A stretch of 38,078 nucleotides of DNA from positions 1-38,078 of the IMG/VR virus record IMGVR_UViG_3300044632_001625, one strand, 5' to 3'. The stretch comes from a virus. This document shows, piece after piece, positions 8,801-17,405 of the stretch; position 1 is the first letter of the stretch; every line of letters starts with the position of its first letter. The notes beneath the pieces were generated by a model. That model had not been told where the DNA came from, did not search any database, and worked only from the letters and a program-made list of their open reading frames with translations. The position numbers and the translations under genes are program-made.

Positions 8801-11800
8801 CGCGGCATGTAGGCGCGGCGGGAGGTTCAGGCCATCATATTCGCCGCTGATACGCTTACTGACCAGCTTGAAGAAATTCGTTCCATCTACGTCGCGCGTA
8901 ATCTGGCCGCGCTGCTTCATCTGAATATCAAAGGCGGTTCCGCGTGAGCGAAGTTTTCCGATGTTGTTGATGATGTAGTCAATCACGTCCTCGCCGCCGC
9001 CCGGTGCTGGCGGAAGTTCGCGCGCCTTTCGCTTGAAGGTCTTGGGCGCGGCAGGCTTCGCGGCTTCGGTGACGGGCGCGGGGGCGGCGTTCACTTGCGC
9101 GGCCTCCAGCCACTTTGCGTAGTCATGCTCTGCCTTCGTGACTTCAAACAAATTCCCTTCCGAGTTCTCAAGGCGATACTCGGTTTTCTTTCCTGCCTCG
9201 CGCTTGCGCTTCTCGTAAGCGGCCTGCTCTTTGTTGTCCATCCGGTTCATCTGTGTCCCGGTCAAATCCTTCACGGCGTCCACTTGCGCGGAAGTCGGCT
9301 TGAATCCTGCGGCGAGAAGTTGCTTTGCGACCTGTGCGCGAGTGCCTTCATAGACCTTCCCTGCTGTACGCTTTGCTACCTGCTCCATGAGCGTCTTTTT
9401 CAGCTTCCCCGCGGCCAGAGGCGTTGCACCGATTGCGGCGGTGTATTCGTTCACGTCTCGCTCGCGCAGCTCTTTCGCTGCTTCTTCGTCGCGCTCCTTC
9501 TGCGCTTCGCGCTCGACAACGGCGGCACGTTCCTGCTGGCGAGTCCTTTCAGTGTTCGCGTATTCCTCGGCCTCCGCCTTAGTGTCGAAAATACCGTCTC
9601 CGAATCCGCGCTTCTCACCGGACTGCACCATCCACTTCATACCGTCCTTGCGCTCCATCTGGTAAATGGAAAACTGGCCCTCTGTTGCCCTTGCCTCCAC
9701 CGCCTTCTTGCTCGGCCTCTCCACGGGCAGTCCAAGCCGGTCAATGATGCCGACCTTCTCGTTGTCGTAGAGCCAGTCCATGCCGTGCTTCTCCAGCACA
9801 GCGAAGTCCGATTCCGTGGCCTTGGGCTTCACTGCGTTGCCGCGAATCAGCGCCGCCAGCGTGCCGCCCTGCTGCTTGCTGCGGATGTCCGCCCATGAGT
9901 AGCCGAAGATTCCGCCCTCGGACTGTGTGGCGGCGGGGGATGGCGCGGCTGCTGGCGTCCGCGTCTCCGTGATGGCGCGCTTCCCGTCCACCATGTCGGC
10001 GATAGCAACCTTGTGGCCTGCATCCGTCAGCTTCTTGAAGTAGCCTTCCGCCGCGTGTATCGGGATGCCGGACATGGCGACGCCGTTGCGCTTCGTGAGC
10101 GCCACACCCATCGCCTCTGCGGACACGAGCGCGTCGTCGTTGAAGAACTCGTAGAAGTCGCCAAGGCGCACCGCCACAAGGGAGTCCTGCGCCTGCGCTT
10201 TCAGTGCTGTCCAGTCGCGCTGGAGAGGAGTCTGCGGTGCGGGCGCGGGGGGCTTCGCTGCCGGTCGAATCAGCACGAATCGTCCGTCCGTGGATGCGCG
10301 CAGTCCGCGCTTCTCTGCTGTTTCGATGATCTTCGTCAGGTTGTCCCGGTTTGCGTCAGTGACTTCGATATTCAGTTCCTTTCCCGTCCTTTCGACGCCA
10401 TCTAGCATCAAGTCCAAGCGCGTTTTCGCTCCAGTTGGTGCTGGCGTGGGTGCGGGCCGATCTTGCCGCAATGCCATCTGCGCCTGACTCCATCCTTGTG
10501 CGAAAGCATCGTGCAGCTTTTGCTCCTTCGCGGGAACTCCGGGTCGCTGCTCGGGCAGCGGCTCTCCCGGCTTTCCGTTCGCTGCCTCGAATCCTCTGCG
10601 GAACCACGCTTCTTCGGCTTGCGTCTTGAATGACACACGCGGCTTTCCGCCTGTCTTTGTCGGGGCTTTCAGTAATACCGCAATGCGCTCGTCCATTTCG
10701 GCCTGCGTCATCACCCCCGGCGCGGGTGCCTGCGGGGTGGGCGCGGGCTTCGTGTTCTTCTGCGCCAGTTCGATTGCCTCCGCTGGCGTTTTTCCGAGAA
10801 TTGTCTGCCCGCCAACGCTCACGTCTTTCCCGGATGCGTCCACAGGAATGTAGAGCTTTACGCCTTCGCCGCCCATCGAGCGCGGTGCGGGAACTTCGCG
10901 GACTGTTCCGAGCCAGTTCAGTTCGGAAACGGCATCCGCAATGGCCTGCTCCACCGGCTTCGCCGCTGCGGGTGCCTGCGGGGTGGGCGCTGCGGCGGGT
11001 TGCGAGGGTGTGGGTGCAACTACGGCATCTTTTGCAACGGTTGGCGAAGATGATTCTCCTTTGATTGCACCCGCAAGTCTCCACGGGCTGATTCCAGAGA
11101 ATCCGCTTTCGTATGAATAGACCAGTCCGCCGGGAGTGAACGCATACGACGGGCGCGGGTTGCCGTTGAATCGTTTGTCCACAATCACGTATTCCGTGCC
11201 TTGCGGTAGGTCGCCATCAGGAATTAGCGGAACGTCCTTCGGCGCGTCTCCGAAATCCGGCAAGTCCTCAAAGTCTTTCACCACAGACGATCCACCGTCC
11301 TTGCGAATCGCCTTGGCTGCGATGCTGGTAGAAAATGGATTCACCGGCTTCGCCGCCGCCGGGGTTACTGGCTCCGGCGACGGCGCTGCGGGCGCTACTT
11401 CCTTTTGTGGCAGTCGCACTGGCTCATCGGCTTTTTGCACCGAGGGCACGCTTTGGGCTTTTTCATTCTTGGGTTCACCTGCCTTTCGTTGGACGTTTCC
11501 AAATGCGTCATACACGTCGCCTGTTCTTCCGTAGGCCGCGCGCTCTGTAAGCGGGCCTTCGTTGGCCTGCGTGTGCTCGACGGACTTCAACGCCGGCTTA
11601 GCTGGTGACTCGCCTAGTTTCGTCTCCTTTGGGAGTTCCTCCGGGTTCATTCCGGCGAGTTTCCAGTCTTGACGATCTTGCGGAGTGATCGCCTCGCCGT
11701 TTTTCAGCTTTGCCTTAATCTCCTGCGCGCGATGGTACAGCCGTTCCGCATCCTTCTTTATGTCCTCTGCTGTAACAGCGTGATGAATGTCTATTTCCGC

Positions 11801-14605
11801 CTCCCCGGTAATTTTTCTCCAGTCGTTTTCCGCCTCAACCATCTCTATCTCAAGTCGCAGCTTTTCGCCTACGGTCTTCGCGTCTGCGTGCTCGCGACGT
11901 ATTTGCTGATGGTTTCGAGATATTGATTCCAGACGCCTTTCCGCCCACGCGCGTTCTGGCCCCGTAAGCCTCGCGCCCGCTTCTTCTGCGCGATTCTGAA
12001 GTGATCTCCTATCTTTCTGTGAAAGCGGAGTGCGACGCCTCGACATTTCATCGTCAGAAACACGCGCGGTCTTGGCTTCTTCGACTTTACCTGACTCATG
12101 CGCCTCCAGCTTCGTCTTGATGCCGTCCAAGAGTTCCTTTGTGTCAGGCGAGAGGTTCTTTAACTTTTGATCCAGCCAGCGCAGCAGGCCCTTGAAGAAT
12201 CGGTAGGCTGCCTCAGTCAGCGCACGCGGGCCTTGAAGCAGCACGCGAGCGACTTCAAACGCCTTCTGGTTTGTGTCCAGCCCGTCAAACGCCTCTTTTC
12301 CGTATGCTTCCTCCGCTGCGGCAACCGCATCCTTGTCTTTGAGTATGTCGTACAGCTTCGCTCTGTTCTCTGGCGACTCAGATGCGTATTTGTCTGTCGC
12401 GGCGTGAAGCACTTCTTCCGAGACGGCGCGCTTAATCCACTCGGCCCGCTGGCGTGGTGCCATGCGGGCTGCTTGGCGCTCCAGCGCCACGGGGTCGTAT
12501 TCGATGCGTCCCGTGTTGGGGTTGTATCTCAGTCCGGTATCGCCTTCCGGCACCGTCACAAGCGTAAGTTGCGACGGATGACCAAGTGCCGCAAGCTCGT
12601 TGGCGTGCGCAGCAACCGCGCTGTCTATCATCACGATGACAGGGTGAGGCGCGGGAACCGATGATTCAGGAGGTTTCGGCGGCTTTTGTGGTGCCGCCTC
12701 GTCTGCCTTGGCGACATTCTTCCAATACTGCTCGGTGGCCGCTTTTTCGTCCTGTTTTGCAGCGCGGCGATGTGTCTCTGCGAGTGCTTCAGATGCAATA
12801 GCTGACTCAATGAAGCCATCCTTCCTGAAGCGTTTCGCTTGCGCTTCGGCGGCCTCTGCTGCCGCTGTATTGGTGGCGGCGGCACTCTTGCCGGCCATTT
12901 TTGCCATCTCTCGCCTGTGTTGAAATTTGTGGAAAACTCCCATCACTGCGTTTTGCAGCGCGAACGCGGTGAATGTGCCGGGGGCTTCGTCTGCGATTGC
13001 CTTGAAATCTATGGGCTTGTTGTGAACCGCCAAATCGTAAAGCCCTTCCGCGAAAGTGACGGCGGCGGCATCCTTCACTGCCTTTCCGGTCATCGCCATC
13101 AGGATGCCCTTGGCGGGCTTGAGTATCCCCATCGCTCCACCGGCAATGAAGGAACGAACGCCCTCGTCAATCGGGTTCACGTCCTTGTTGCCCTCGACGT
13201 ACCGCTGCTGAACGCCGCTGCTGAATCCTGCGCGCCCCATTGCGACACCGCTCTGCAATGCGCTCTCCCATCTAGCCGCGGCGGTTCCTGGCTCTAGCGA
13301 CACCTTGGCGGCTTGGGCCATCTTGCCGACAGTGGTGAGCGCGGGCGGGGTTTTCTGGAACATTGACACGAGGAACGGCACGAACGATCCGACCTGCGCC
13401 CAACCAGGGTGAGCACGGGCGTTGGCTTCACGTTGCGCCTGATCCACTTGCCCAAAGACCTTGTTCTGCAACCATAGCGCCGCCGATCCGCCGCTGGCCC
13501 CGCCGACCATTGCGGTGGAAACGTCGCCCTTTGACGCAGCCGCGCCAATGGCGGTTCCCGCTGCGGTGCCAAGTGCCGGCAGAATAGCGGAGCCGAACTC
13601 CTTCACAGCCGTCACAAGACCTCCCTGCGCCTTGGGTCGCGAGGCGAACTCCTTGTCCATCTCCACTCCTGACGGAATCAGTCTTGCTGCTTCTTCGGAT
13701 GTCAGAAGCCCCATGCGTTCAGCCGCCATCATCGCCTCTTCGGCCTTACCCTCCTCCGGCTCGATGTTGAGCATTCCATTTGTCCGAACAACTCTGAACG
13801 GCAATTTTCGGCCCTTGGGATTCCTTTCGCTGCTTTGAGTGGATTCCAGCGCAGCAAGTTTTGCGTTTCGGCGGTATGCGGAAGTGGCCTCCTGCTCCGC
13901 TGCCGCGACGCCAGCCGCGTCCGCGCCCTTGCTGAATGCAATATCGCGGGCGGCTAGTTTTGCGGATTCTTCACCAGCTACCGCGCTGCGATACAGCAGA
14001 TCGTCCGCAAGCGAGTCCTTACCCTTGCTTCTGGCGAAATCCTTGGCTGATTTTTTCTCAGCTTCGCTTGCCGTAAGATCATAGCGATCCTTCCAGAATT
14101 CCTCCGCGCTGGGTGTCCAGTCGAGCGGCTGCACGCCGATGGATGCTTTGCCATGCTCGCCATCCAGCTTCATCACGCCAGATCCGCGTGTCTGCGCGCT
14201 CATGCCGCCTGCGACCTCTAGGCTTCGCTTTACGACGCCACTCACTTGTTCCGGCGTGACCTTCTGCCGCTCGGTGAAGACCTGCATGGACTTGTCCGCC
14301 GCAGCCCTGCGACGCTTTTCATCGGCGTCCCTGCTGTTGTGCTCGGTCATCTTCCCCTGAAGAAATGCCGTCGTGCTGTTGTAAAACGAATCCGCTTCGG
14401 CTGCATCCAGTGACGACTCGGCGCTCGCGAAGGCTTCGTCGAAAACCTCCGCAGTGCGATCTAGATACTTCTGGCGAGTCGGCGCGTCCGCATTTTTCCA
14501 GTCGTCGGACGAGAAGAATTGATCCGCTTCGAGGGCCAAACTTTTCAACTCGTCGCGCGGATGCGGAGGCGGCGCGATCTCGGATGCGGCGGTGGCGGTA
14601 GGCAT
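2885..14605 (-). CDS. Giant polyvalent phage protein with MutS-I-like and metallopeptidase-like segments (3906 aa)
   Basis: One uninterrupted frame fills 31% of the window. The architecture is that of phage polyvalent proteins, large multi-domain virion proteins thought to be co-injected with DNA. Visible parts: Gly/Ala-rich hydrophobic stretch (about 335-380); EEVLHA segment (730-735) resembling a degenerate metallopeptidase; Pro/Ala linkers (about 1070-1300 and 1450); a MutS domain I-like module (about 1460-1548) with RLGDFYEFF, LTKRNG and a GIPIHAAEGYFKKL segment; a beta-barrel-like segment (about 2015-2056; LSIGDVVEINGEKLTV); a metallopeptidase-type motif HEAAGH (H2302, E2303, H2307); long charged coiled coils (about 2690-3450); and a C-terminal region (3500-3906) with amphipathic segments such as FVFYSANFLAARAKNL. 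Function is inferred: anti-host or DNA-protecting activities carried in the virion. Start is ATG at 14605, without an SD sequence. Confidence 0.92.
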   Translation of the reverse strand: MPTATAASEIAPPPHPRDELKSLALEADQFFSSDDWKNADAPTRQKYLDRTAEVFDEAFASAESSLDAAEADSFYNSTTAFLQGKMTEHNSRDADEKRRRAAADKSMQVFTERQKVTPEQVSGVVKRSLEVAGGMSAQTRGSGVMKLDGEHGKASIGVQPLDWTPSAEEFWKDRYDLTASEAEKKSAKDFARSKGKDSLADDLLYRSAVAGEESAKLAARDIAFSKGADAAGVAAAEQEATSAYRRNAKLAALESTQSSERNPKGRKLPFRVVRTNGMLNIEPEEGKAEEAMMAAERMGLLTSEEAARLIPSGVEMDKEFASRPKAQGGLVTAVKEFGSAILPALGTAAGTAIGAAASKGDVSTAMVGGASGGSAALWLQNKVFGQVDQAQREANARAHPGWAQVGSFVPFLVSMFQKTPPALTTVGKMAQAAKVSLEPGTAAARWESALQSGVAMGRAGFSSGVQQRYVEGNKDVNPIDEGVRSFIAGGAMGILKPAKGILMAMTGKAVKDAAAVTFAEGLYDLAVHNKPIDFKAIADEAPGTFTAFALQNAVMGVFHKFQHRREMAKMAGKSAAATNTAAAEAAEAQAKRFRKDGFIESAIASEALAETHRRAAKQDEKAATEQYWKNVAKADEAAPQKPPKPPESSVPAPHPVIVMIDSAVAAHANELAALGHPSQLTLVTVPEGDTGLRYNPNTGRIEYDPVALERQAARMAPRQRAEWIKRAVSEEVLHAATDKYASESPENRAKLYDILKDKDAVAAAEEAYGKEAFDGLDTNQKAFEVARVLLQGPRALTEAAYRFFKGLLRWLDQKLKNLSPDTKELLDGIKTKLEAHESGKVEEAKTARVSDDEMSRRRTPLSQKDRRSLQNRAEEAGARLTGPERAWAERRLESISRNHQQIRREHADAKTVGEKLRLEIEMVEAENDWRKITGEAEIDIHHAVTAEDIKKDAERLYHRAQEIKAKLKNGEAITPQDRQDWKLAGMNPEELPKETKLGESPAKPALKSVEHTQANEGPLTERAAYGRTGDVYDAFGNVQRKAGEPKNEKAQSVPSVQKADEPVRLPQKEVAPAAPSPEPVTPAAAKPVNPFSTSIAAKAIRKDGGSSVVKDFEDLPDFGDAPKDVPLIPDGDLPQGTEYVIVDKRFNGNPRPSYAFTPGGLVYSYESGFSGISPWRLAGAIKGESSSPTVAKDAVVAPTPSQPAAAPTPQAPAAAKPVEQAIADAVSELNWLGTVREVPAPRSMGGEGVKLYIPVDASGKDVSVGGQTILGKTPAEAIELAQKNTKPAPTPQAPAPGVMTQAEMDERIAVLLKAPTKTGGKPRVSFKTQAEEAWFRRGFEAANGKPGEPLPEQRPGVPAKEQKLHDAFAQGWSQAQMALRQDRPAPTPAPTGAKTRLDLMLDGVERTGKELNIEVTDANRDNLTKIIETAEKRGLRASTDGRFVLIRPAAKPPAPAPQTPLQRDWTALKAQAQDSLVAVRLGDFYEFFNDDALVSAEAMGVALTKRNGVAMSGIPIHAAEGYFKKLTDAGHKVAIADMVDGKRAITETRTPAAAPSPAATQSEGGIFGYSWADIRSKQQGGTLAALIRGNAVKPKATESDFAVLEKHGMDWLYDNEKVGIIDRLGLPVERPSKKAVEARATEGQFSIYQMERKDGMKWMVQSGEKRGFGDGIFDTKAEAEEYANTERTRQQERAAVVEREAQKERDEEAAKELRERDVNEYTAAIGATPLAAGKLKKTLMEQVAKRTAGKVYEGTRAQVAKQLLAAGFKPTSAQVDAVKDLTGTQMNRMDNKEQAAYEKRKREAGKKTEYRLENSEGNLFEVTKAEHDYAKWLEAAQVNAAPAPVTEAAKPAAPKTFKRKARELPPAPGGGEDVIDYIINNIGKLRSRGTAFDIQMKQRGQITRDVDGTNFFKLVSKRISGEYDGLNLPPRLHAAIIAKRGSGVSLDEAAQMLFDAHLIRDAKADTMHSAIHGAYEARLMNENEGRVMQEMEDDAQRQSNDFAEDSAKKKKGTTRINILDLSIGDVVEINGEKLTVIATAGFDVTLEDGEKYGIQDVDGDAVIYGKLTEINPEPVAPKLRPGEDQGELVESDAKKTPEQLESERLTDEAEKARLQKEQDWRLAQSKRLLAKDDIRPEVDMFNAPDPQKDIFDKDQPISEDPFAIADTAPATSLPVASVQRAVRVVAERLAGAMPHEVIADGSQYPEGLKYAMRQLMAAKKWKETNALGRAEILKEEGIPKGYASYAWSGLPESVKDALIKRQSPPTTEDMNRLRGAVSEGKIYINAAAIEKPREAIEVFMHEAAGHGGVDALLQAFGEKATTQLDAMLKRLFEAEYAAVQRRYEPQNQVRETLAMIMEGVGPEMSAQHRTRWQRVVDWLRNALNKLGVKQWSKNDVMALLRRGVDAVRKQRARAADVNTLSGSELTYAAREAGVVLTPKETMYVINRDPAVTADVRARVSEARGDGPKMSVVDEKDFERGSIHINLRGGEIDPSKDFTGWVLPAQKDPLPNAMNTRYGSVGKTAVYVPKEWVQYHSTKPARIKPGYRPKPEHIGVITKEAVRENGTVDWSKVFPEKAEPKFSLKDENPEATSTTKKAVMDKEREVAMLQGSADKLLQDIRKSGRPPTVEEMQQIAAIDSLIAKRQAEIQAEASNVAQGATPPEINIADMNAEPPDREETGESGPRTYGGSFDNMDAQRAKRGLPPLARRFAKANPVLWDAAVKRFETEPKWADRLVDEISSGEKTVLTDEEFAGVFAQQIDLHNKRQEAADRARDPNLSEEEQRDALDQFQYYEKKLQASEILKGMAGSEAGAALQSLKLMANEDFSLAAMEARERKAKQSGLTPEEVDRIRDEATRIAKAQADLDARKAATEAAERIANAEAKIAEWSKIPSRVLEYAKQKLSELVSAGNAAGERLRARAGQVNVGVDPTILGDIFLFARGKIAQGIESFGNFAASTASEFGEWVSPYLKPAWDKAMKYFNANQPERKVSSKQKARQQAATKDAASIEDGIRAMAEEGLPDDMGRYVKQLANEYVKSGATTVKGVMARLHAFLDPVMGNPTDDVLLDLWTDYGKGKAATEDALKRLQSQIRQEALIVRQIIDAEAALVRSQAGEDVGDYLKLTGQQRVPVRDQARALAQQLNELKKKIPPPQGTAESRRQSALDALEKRTRNRIKDLRFEIAKGERTIKNRGVTPTSPNLEALRAELATVEAEHLAVFGRREATPEQKLKSAIKSAERAEQKALAELEAAKRGVFTRPVQKGAETRNEVLVIRARADAARAETQALKELANPPLSDAQKRLDAALVARERWEQMLAGEQQPTSRQPQESLTQLEEDARMEIAAMRELAAQIRRDAKPATDPDDAKVRALEAAAAEYERRVNESDFTAKSKTTTVDSARVAQARALRDAALAAYNAAKNAAGVTEQTKIANRKAAMLRQIADLTDRLAKSDFEKRPPRPPVDLSKDPEAVRIASDLQEIKSNYAKRLLHYIKERRGGYEKFTDAMWTAFTAERSLMGSGDLSAPRQAVRMVKAHPIMAAKAMWRSIRTIFSQKQAVSYEAERKLRPNYALYKPMKIQMPSVEAEAHDRMAEEGVRSNIEDWADIKLSGNPLLVLPKLVPKLLGHYVRASSRTFTTFLNELAADVADYRINELRDKPMSKIEKEALGDMINSGRGRGLKAGAGKLAQFVFYSANFLAARAKNLSGYHIWRWNSSMRIRKIALKEQFRAIAGWMVVSAISRYFYGDTGDDEDMLDKAKRLFKMKVTDSDARMEYDYTGGEVKLARIGAALIEGISTTIQAMLSGQEEADKQRAFTSYATIGREIRSISAPWVGVATDLYTGSNYDGKVPTVPSIARDLTVPLAWRSADEFFERAGFAKTVVAKLQEAIGVGVSVTRDKTAPKERRYSR

Positions 14606-14616
14606 TGGATGGATGA

Positions 14617-16101
14617 TTACGACGCGGTGCTTGACGAGTCAATGCTTGCGACGGCTTCGGAGGCTGCTTTTTTAAGCGGCGTTCTGGCACCGTCCGGATC
14701 GACCGTCACGGCGACGGGTTCTCCATCCTCGCCTTGCTCAAACTCAATCGTGCTGCCGTCCGCAACGTAACCACCGGATGCGGCTGCTGCGTCTTCGTCG
14801 TAGCCGAGCGATTGAAGCGTCTGGCTCATGGATTCCGATGCCGCGTTGAACTCGGCATTCAGATCTGGATCGGAGTCAATTTCTTCACGCCTGCCCGAAA
14901 AGCGCGAAAAGTCGCTCGCGGATGCGGTGAGAGTGTCCATGTCCGGTGCGGCTGACGCCTGCGGCTGCGATGGCGGTTCCTTGAGGCGATCCTTGAAGGG
15001 AATCCGCTTCGTGGGCGCGGGCGGCGTGATGGACGCGGGTGGCGTTCCGGTCGTTGGCAGCGCGGGAATGATGGGCGCTGCGCCTGTCGTTGGCGGCACG
15101 GGCTGCTCTGGTGTCTTTTTGGGAACTTCCTTGGGCACTGGCGGGGCGGGGGATTCATCGGGTGCTGGCTGATCGGGAGTCTCGTCGTAGATGGAATCCA
15201 GTAGTCGGTCGCGCTCTGCAAGAAGCTGCCGTTTCTCGTCTGCGATCTTCTCCTTGGACTTCCCTTTCGTCTTGGTTGTGTCGTACAAGTCGTCCAAGGA
15301 AATGTTTATGCCTTTCAGCTTCTCCTTTGCGACAAACCGACGCGCTGCGGCGTCCGCCTTCTCCTTCGCTGCGGCGGCTGCGGCTTCGGCCTTCTCGCGA
15401 TTGTATGGCGGAATCGCTGGCACGCTTTTCCTGTATTGCACCTCTCCGTCCTTACCTAAGCTGACTGACTCGCCCGGAAGCGTGGCGAGATTGCGCGCCT
15501 TGGTCAGCACGGCATTCTGTGCTTCCCTTAACTTGAATCCCATGAACTCTCCGCGTGGGCCGCGCACGGTGAACTGTTCAAGGTCAATACCGGACTTTCG
15601 CAGCGGCGCGTACACGTCGCGACTCTTTGCCGTCATCGCCACGTACTTTTCAATCGCGTCATCCGCCCCTTTGACGTGCGGGATGTCGCTGAATTGCGGT
15701 GACAGCCTGAGTTGCGCCACCTGTGTCTCATAGTCGGGGTCGCGGGGGTCGAGTTCGTCCAGCGCGAGGTTGAAGTTCACAAGCTGATGTCTTCCGTTCA
15801 GCTCGTTTTTCATGTCGAGCATCTTCCGCGCAAAGTTCGCCGCGGCTTCTTGCGCGCGAATTGGTTCCATGAACTGCCGGATTGCGAGATTTTCTCGGGC
15901 GATGCGCTGATCCTCCGCCTTGGCGCGAGCAACTTCGGCCTGGTGATTGACATCGTTCGCGAACTTCCTCTCGGCGAGGCCTAGACGCTCGGCGGCGACA
16001 TCGTTGCCTCCACCGAACACGCCGGCTGCCCGCATGGCCGAAAGGTTACGCCCGGCTGCGGGGACTGCGGACGGCAGGGTTGGAGATTGGCGTGGAGGCA
16101 T
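14617..16101 (-). CDS. Coiled-coil virion-associated protein (494 aa)
   Basis: Unrecognised, probably structural. Residues 35-115 form a long charged helix (AERKFANDVNHQAEVARAK, then AEDQRIARENLAIRQF). Residues 235-300 are again Ala/Lys/Glu-rich. Residues 305-385 are a Pro-rich linker. The C-terminal 90 residues are acidic with DxD-like repeats. The start overlaps the upstream stop by one base (TAATG at 16099-16103 on the minus strand), and the giant gene follows 11 bases after its stop. Position directly before a polyvalent-type giant protein suggests an internal or ejected virion protein, an inference from gene order only. Confidence 0.8.
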   Translation of the reverse strand: MPPRQSPTLPSAVPAAGRNLSAMRAAGVFGGGNDVAAERLGLAERKFANDVNHQAEVARAKAEDQRIARENLAIRQFMEPIRAQEAAANFARKMLDMKNELNGRHQLVNFNLALDELDPRDPDYETQVAQLRLSPQFSDIPHVKGADDAIEKYVAMTAKSRDVYAPLRKSGIDLEQFTVRGPRGEFMGFKLREAQNAVLTKARNLATLPGESVSLGKDGEVQYRKSVPAIPPYNREKAEAAAAAAKEKADAAARRFVAKEKLKGINISLDDLYDTTKTKGKSKEKIADEKRQLLAERDRLLDSIYDETPDQPAPDESPAPPVPKEVPKKTPEQPVPPTTGAAPIIPALPTTGTPPASITPPAPTKRIPFKDRLKEPPSQPQASAAPDMDTLTASASDFSRFSGRREEIDSDPDLNAEFNAASESMSQTLQSLGYDEDAAAASGGYVADGSTIEFEQGEDGEPVAVTVDPDGARTPLKKAASEAVASIDSSSTAS

Positions 16102-17402
16102 TACTTTGGTATTTTGAGGCCGCTCAAATCTGGAACTTCCTTATTTGGATCTGGATTAACTACAGGCTGATCTGCGGCTGGCGGTGCGGACGGGAGTTTC
16201 GGGACGATAGGGACGTTAGTGGCGCTTCCTGAGCCTCCGAAAGCGGGGGCGGTGAATGACCGCGTATCTCCTTCCTGCGTAAATGTGGAGCCGATTAGGT
16301 CGCTTGCCTGGGGTTCGTGCCATCCGGGTGCGAGATCCGCGGCCATCTGTTGACGAAACAGGTCAGCGCGGCGTGCTCGCAGGTCGTCGGGATTTTCGTT
16401 TGGTGCTCCCTCCCACCCTGACGCCCATCCCGCCATTACGGTGCCCATCAACTGCGCTCCGGGCTTGATCGGTTCCGCTGGTGCCTTCGCTCCGGCGTTT
16501 GGCATGTCGGGCGTTCCGGCGCGGTTTGGGAACAGCTTGTTCCACTGCCCCTCTGTGGACATTCCGCCCATCGCGCCCTTTTGCGCGGGAGGGGTCAGCG
16601 TGAAATTATTATCTTCAAGAAAGGTAGCCGGTAGCCCGCTGGTGTCCGCTGCGACGTTTCCGGGCTGTGAATAGATGGTTTTGGCGTGCTTCTCGGCAAT
16701 CTGCCTTGGCGACATTCCGGCCTCGGCCCACTTCACGGAATTGTTGTAGCGGGCAAGCTGCTGCGCTGAGAGAAATACCGGAGGATTCCTTCCCGCGGCT
16801 GCGTCCTGCTCTTTTTGCAAGGCGGCTCTACGCTGAGTTTCCTTCTCCACCTTCGCGCCCCTCTCGGCTCCCCTTTCTTCGGCAGCAGCCTCCCTCTGCT
16901 CCGCTAGCTTATCCATTTCGGGCTTCACGATTCCTCGAATTTCAGCCATGAAGTCCGCAACTCCGGGTGCGTCTGTCGGAACCTGAACGCCGCCTCCCTT
17001 GCGTCTCGGGGGCGGGGCAATGACGCCTTCGACCGGATTCGCTGGCGGAGTGTCACCCTGCGGCGCGGCGGCAGGCGCGGCGGCAGGCGCGGCGGCAGGC
17101 GCGGCGGCAGGCGCGGCGGCAGGCGCGGCGGCAGGCGCGGCGGCAGGCGGCTGCGGCATCGCTGGCTTATCTGACGGCTGCGCCGACTGCTTCGCGAGCG
17201 CGCTCTTGCTGGCCAATTCTGCCGACACGTCATCGATCTCGCCTGTGTTTTTCAGCTTGTTCTTGACCTGATACTCCCTAATCGCGCTCTCGGTTGCCCA
17301 GTTCTTTACCCCGCTAATATCCCCCTTGTAAAAGCCCTGTTCTTTCAGGAGCTTTTGCACCGCTTTGACTGATTCAGGTGATGGTTTTTTCTTTTCAGCC
17401 AT
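16101..17402 (-). CDS. Virion-associated protein with N-terminal peptidoglycan-binding-like domain (433 aa)
   Basis: Residues 8-55 (SVKAVQKLLKEQGFYKGDIS and a WATESAIREYQVKNKL stretch) match the PG_binding_1 helix pattern: repeated Q-xx-L, G-x-Y-x-G-x-x-G and xAxxxYQ. A low-complexity linker follows, with seven identical 12-base repeats coding for PAAA-type units (about residues 86-114). The middle is helical and charged (about 150-200), with a Q-x-A-R-Y-N segment near 215. The C-terminal 150 residues are Gly/Pro/Ala-rich. It begins 3 bases after the stop of the 332-aa gene and overlaps the next gene by one base. A wall-contacting virion or tail-associated function is plausible; no catalytic domain is seen. 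Confidence 0.75.
   Translation of the reverse strand: MAEKKKPSPESVKAVQKLLKEQGFYKGDISGVKNWATESAIREYQVKNKLKNTGEIDDVSAELASKSALAKQSAQPSDKPAMPQPPAAAPAAAPAAAPAAAPAAAPAAAPAAAPQGDTPPANPVEGVIAPPPRRKGGGVQVPTDAPGVADFMAEIRGIVKPEMDKLAEQREAAAEERGAERGAKVEKETQRRAALQKEQDAAAGRNPPVFLSAQQLARYNNSVKWAEAGMSPRQIAEKHAKTIYSQPGNVAADTSGLPATFLEDNNFTLTPPAQKGAMGGMSTEGQWNKLFPNRAGTPDMPNAGAKAPAEPIKPGAQLMGTVMAGWASGWEGAPNENPDDLRARRADLFRQQMAADLAPGWHEPQASDLIGSTFTQEGDTRSFTAPAFGGSGSATNVPIVPKLPSAPPAADQPVVNPDPNKEVPDLSGLKIPK
17062..17145 (+). repeat. Seven perfect 12-bp tandem repeats (GGCGCGGCGGCA)
   Basis: Seven identical copies lie head to tail inside the 433-aa gene. On the coding (minus) strand each unit gives a Pro plus three Ala. 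The absence of any silent change between copies shows recent expansion or active homogenisation. Length changes would be in steps of four residues and would not shift the frame. Confidence 0.95.
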
Positions 17403-17405
17403 GAC

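Noticed and set aside
9095-9898. Plus-strand open frame of 267 codons
   Set aside because: Antisense shadow of the giant gene; Leu/Cys-rich composition without any motif.
12404-12418. EEVLHA segment of the giant protein as a working metallopeptidase
   Set aside because: Lacks the HExxH or HExxxH pattern; kept only as a resemblance in the giant-gene entry.
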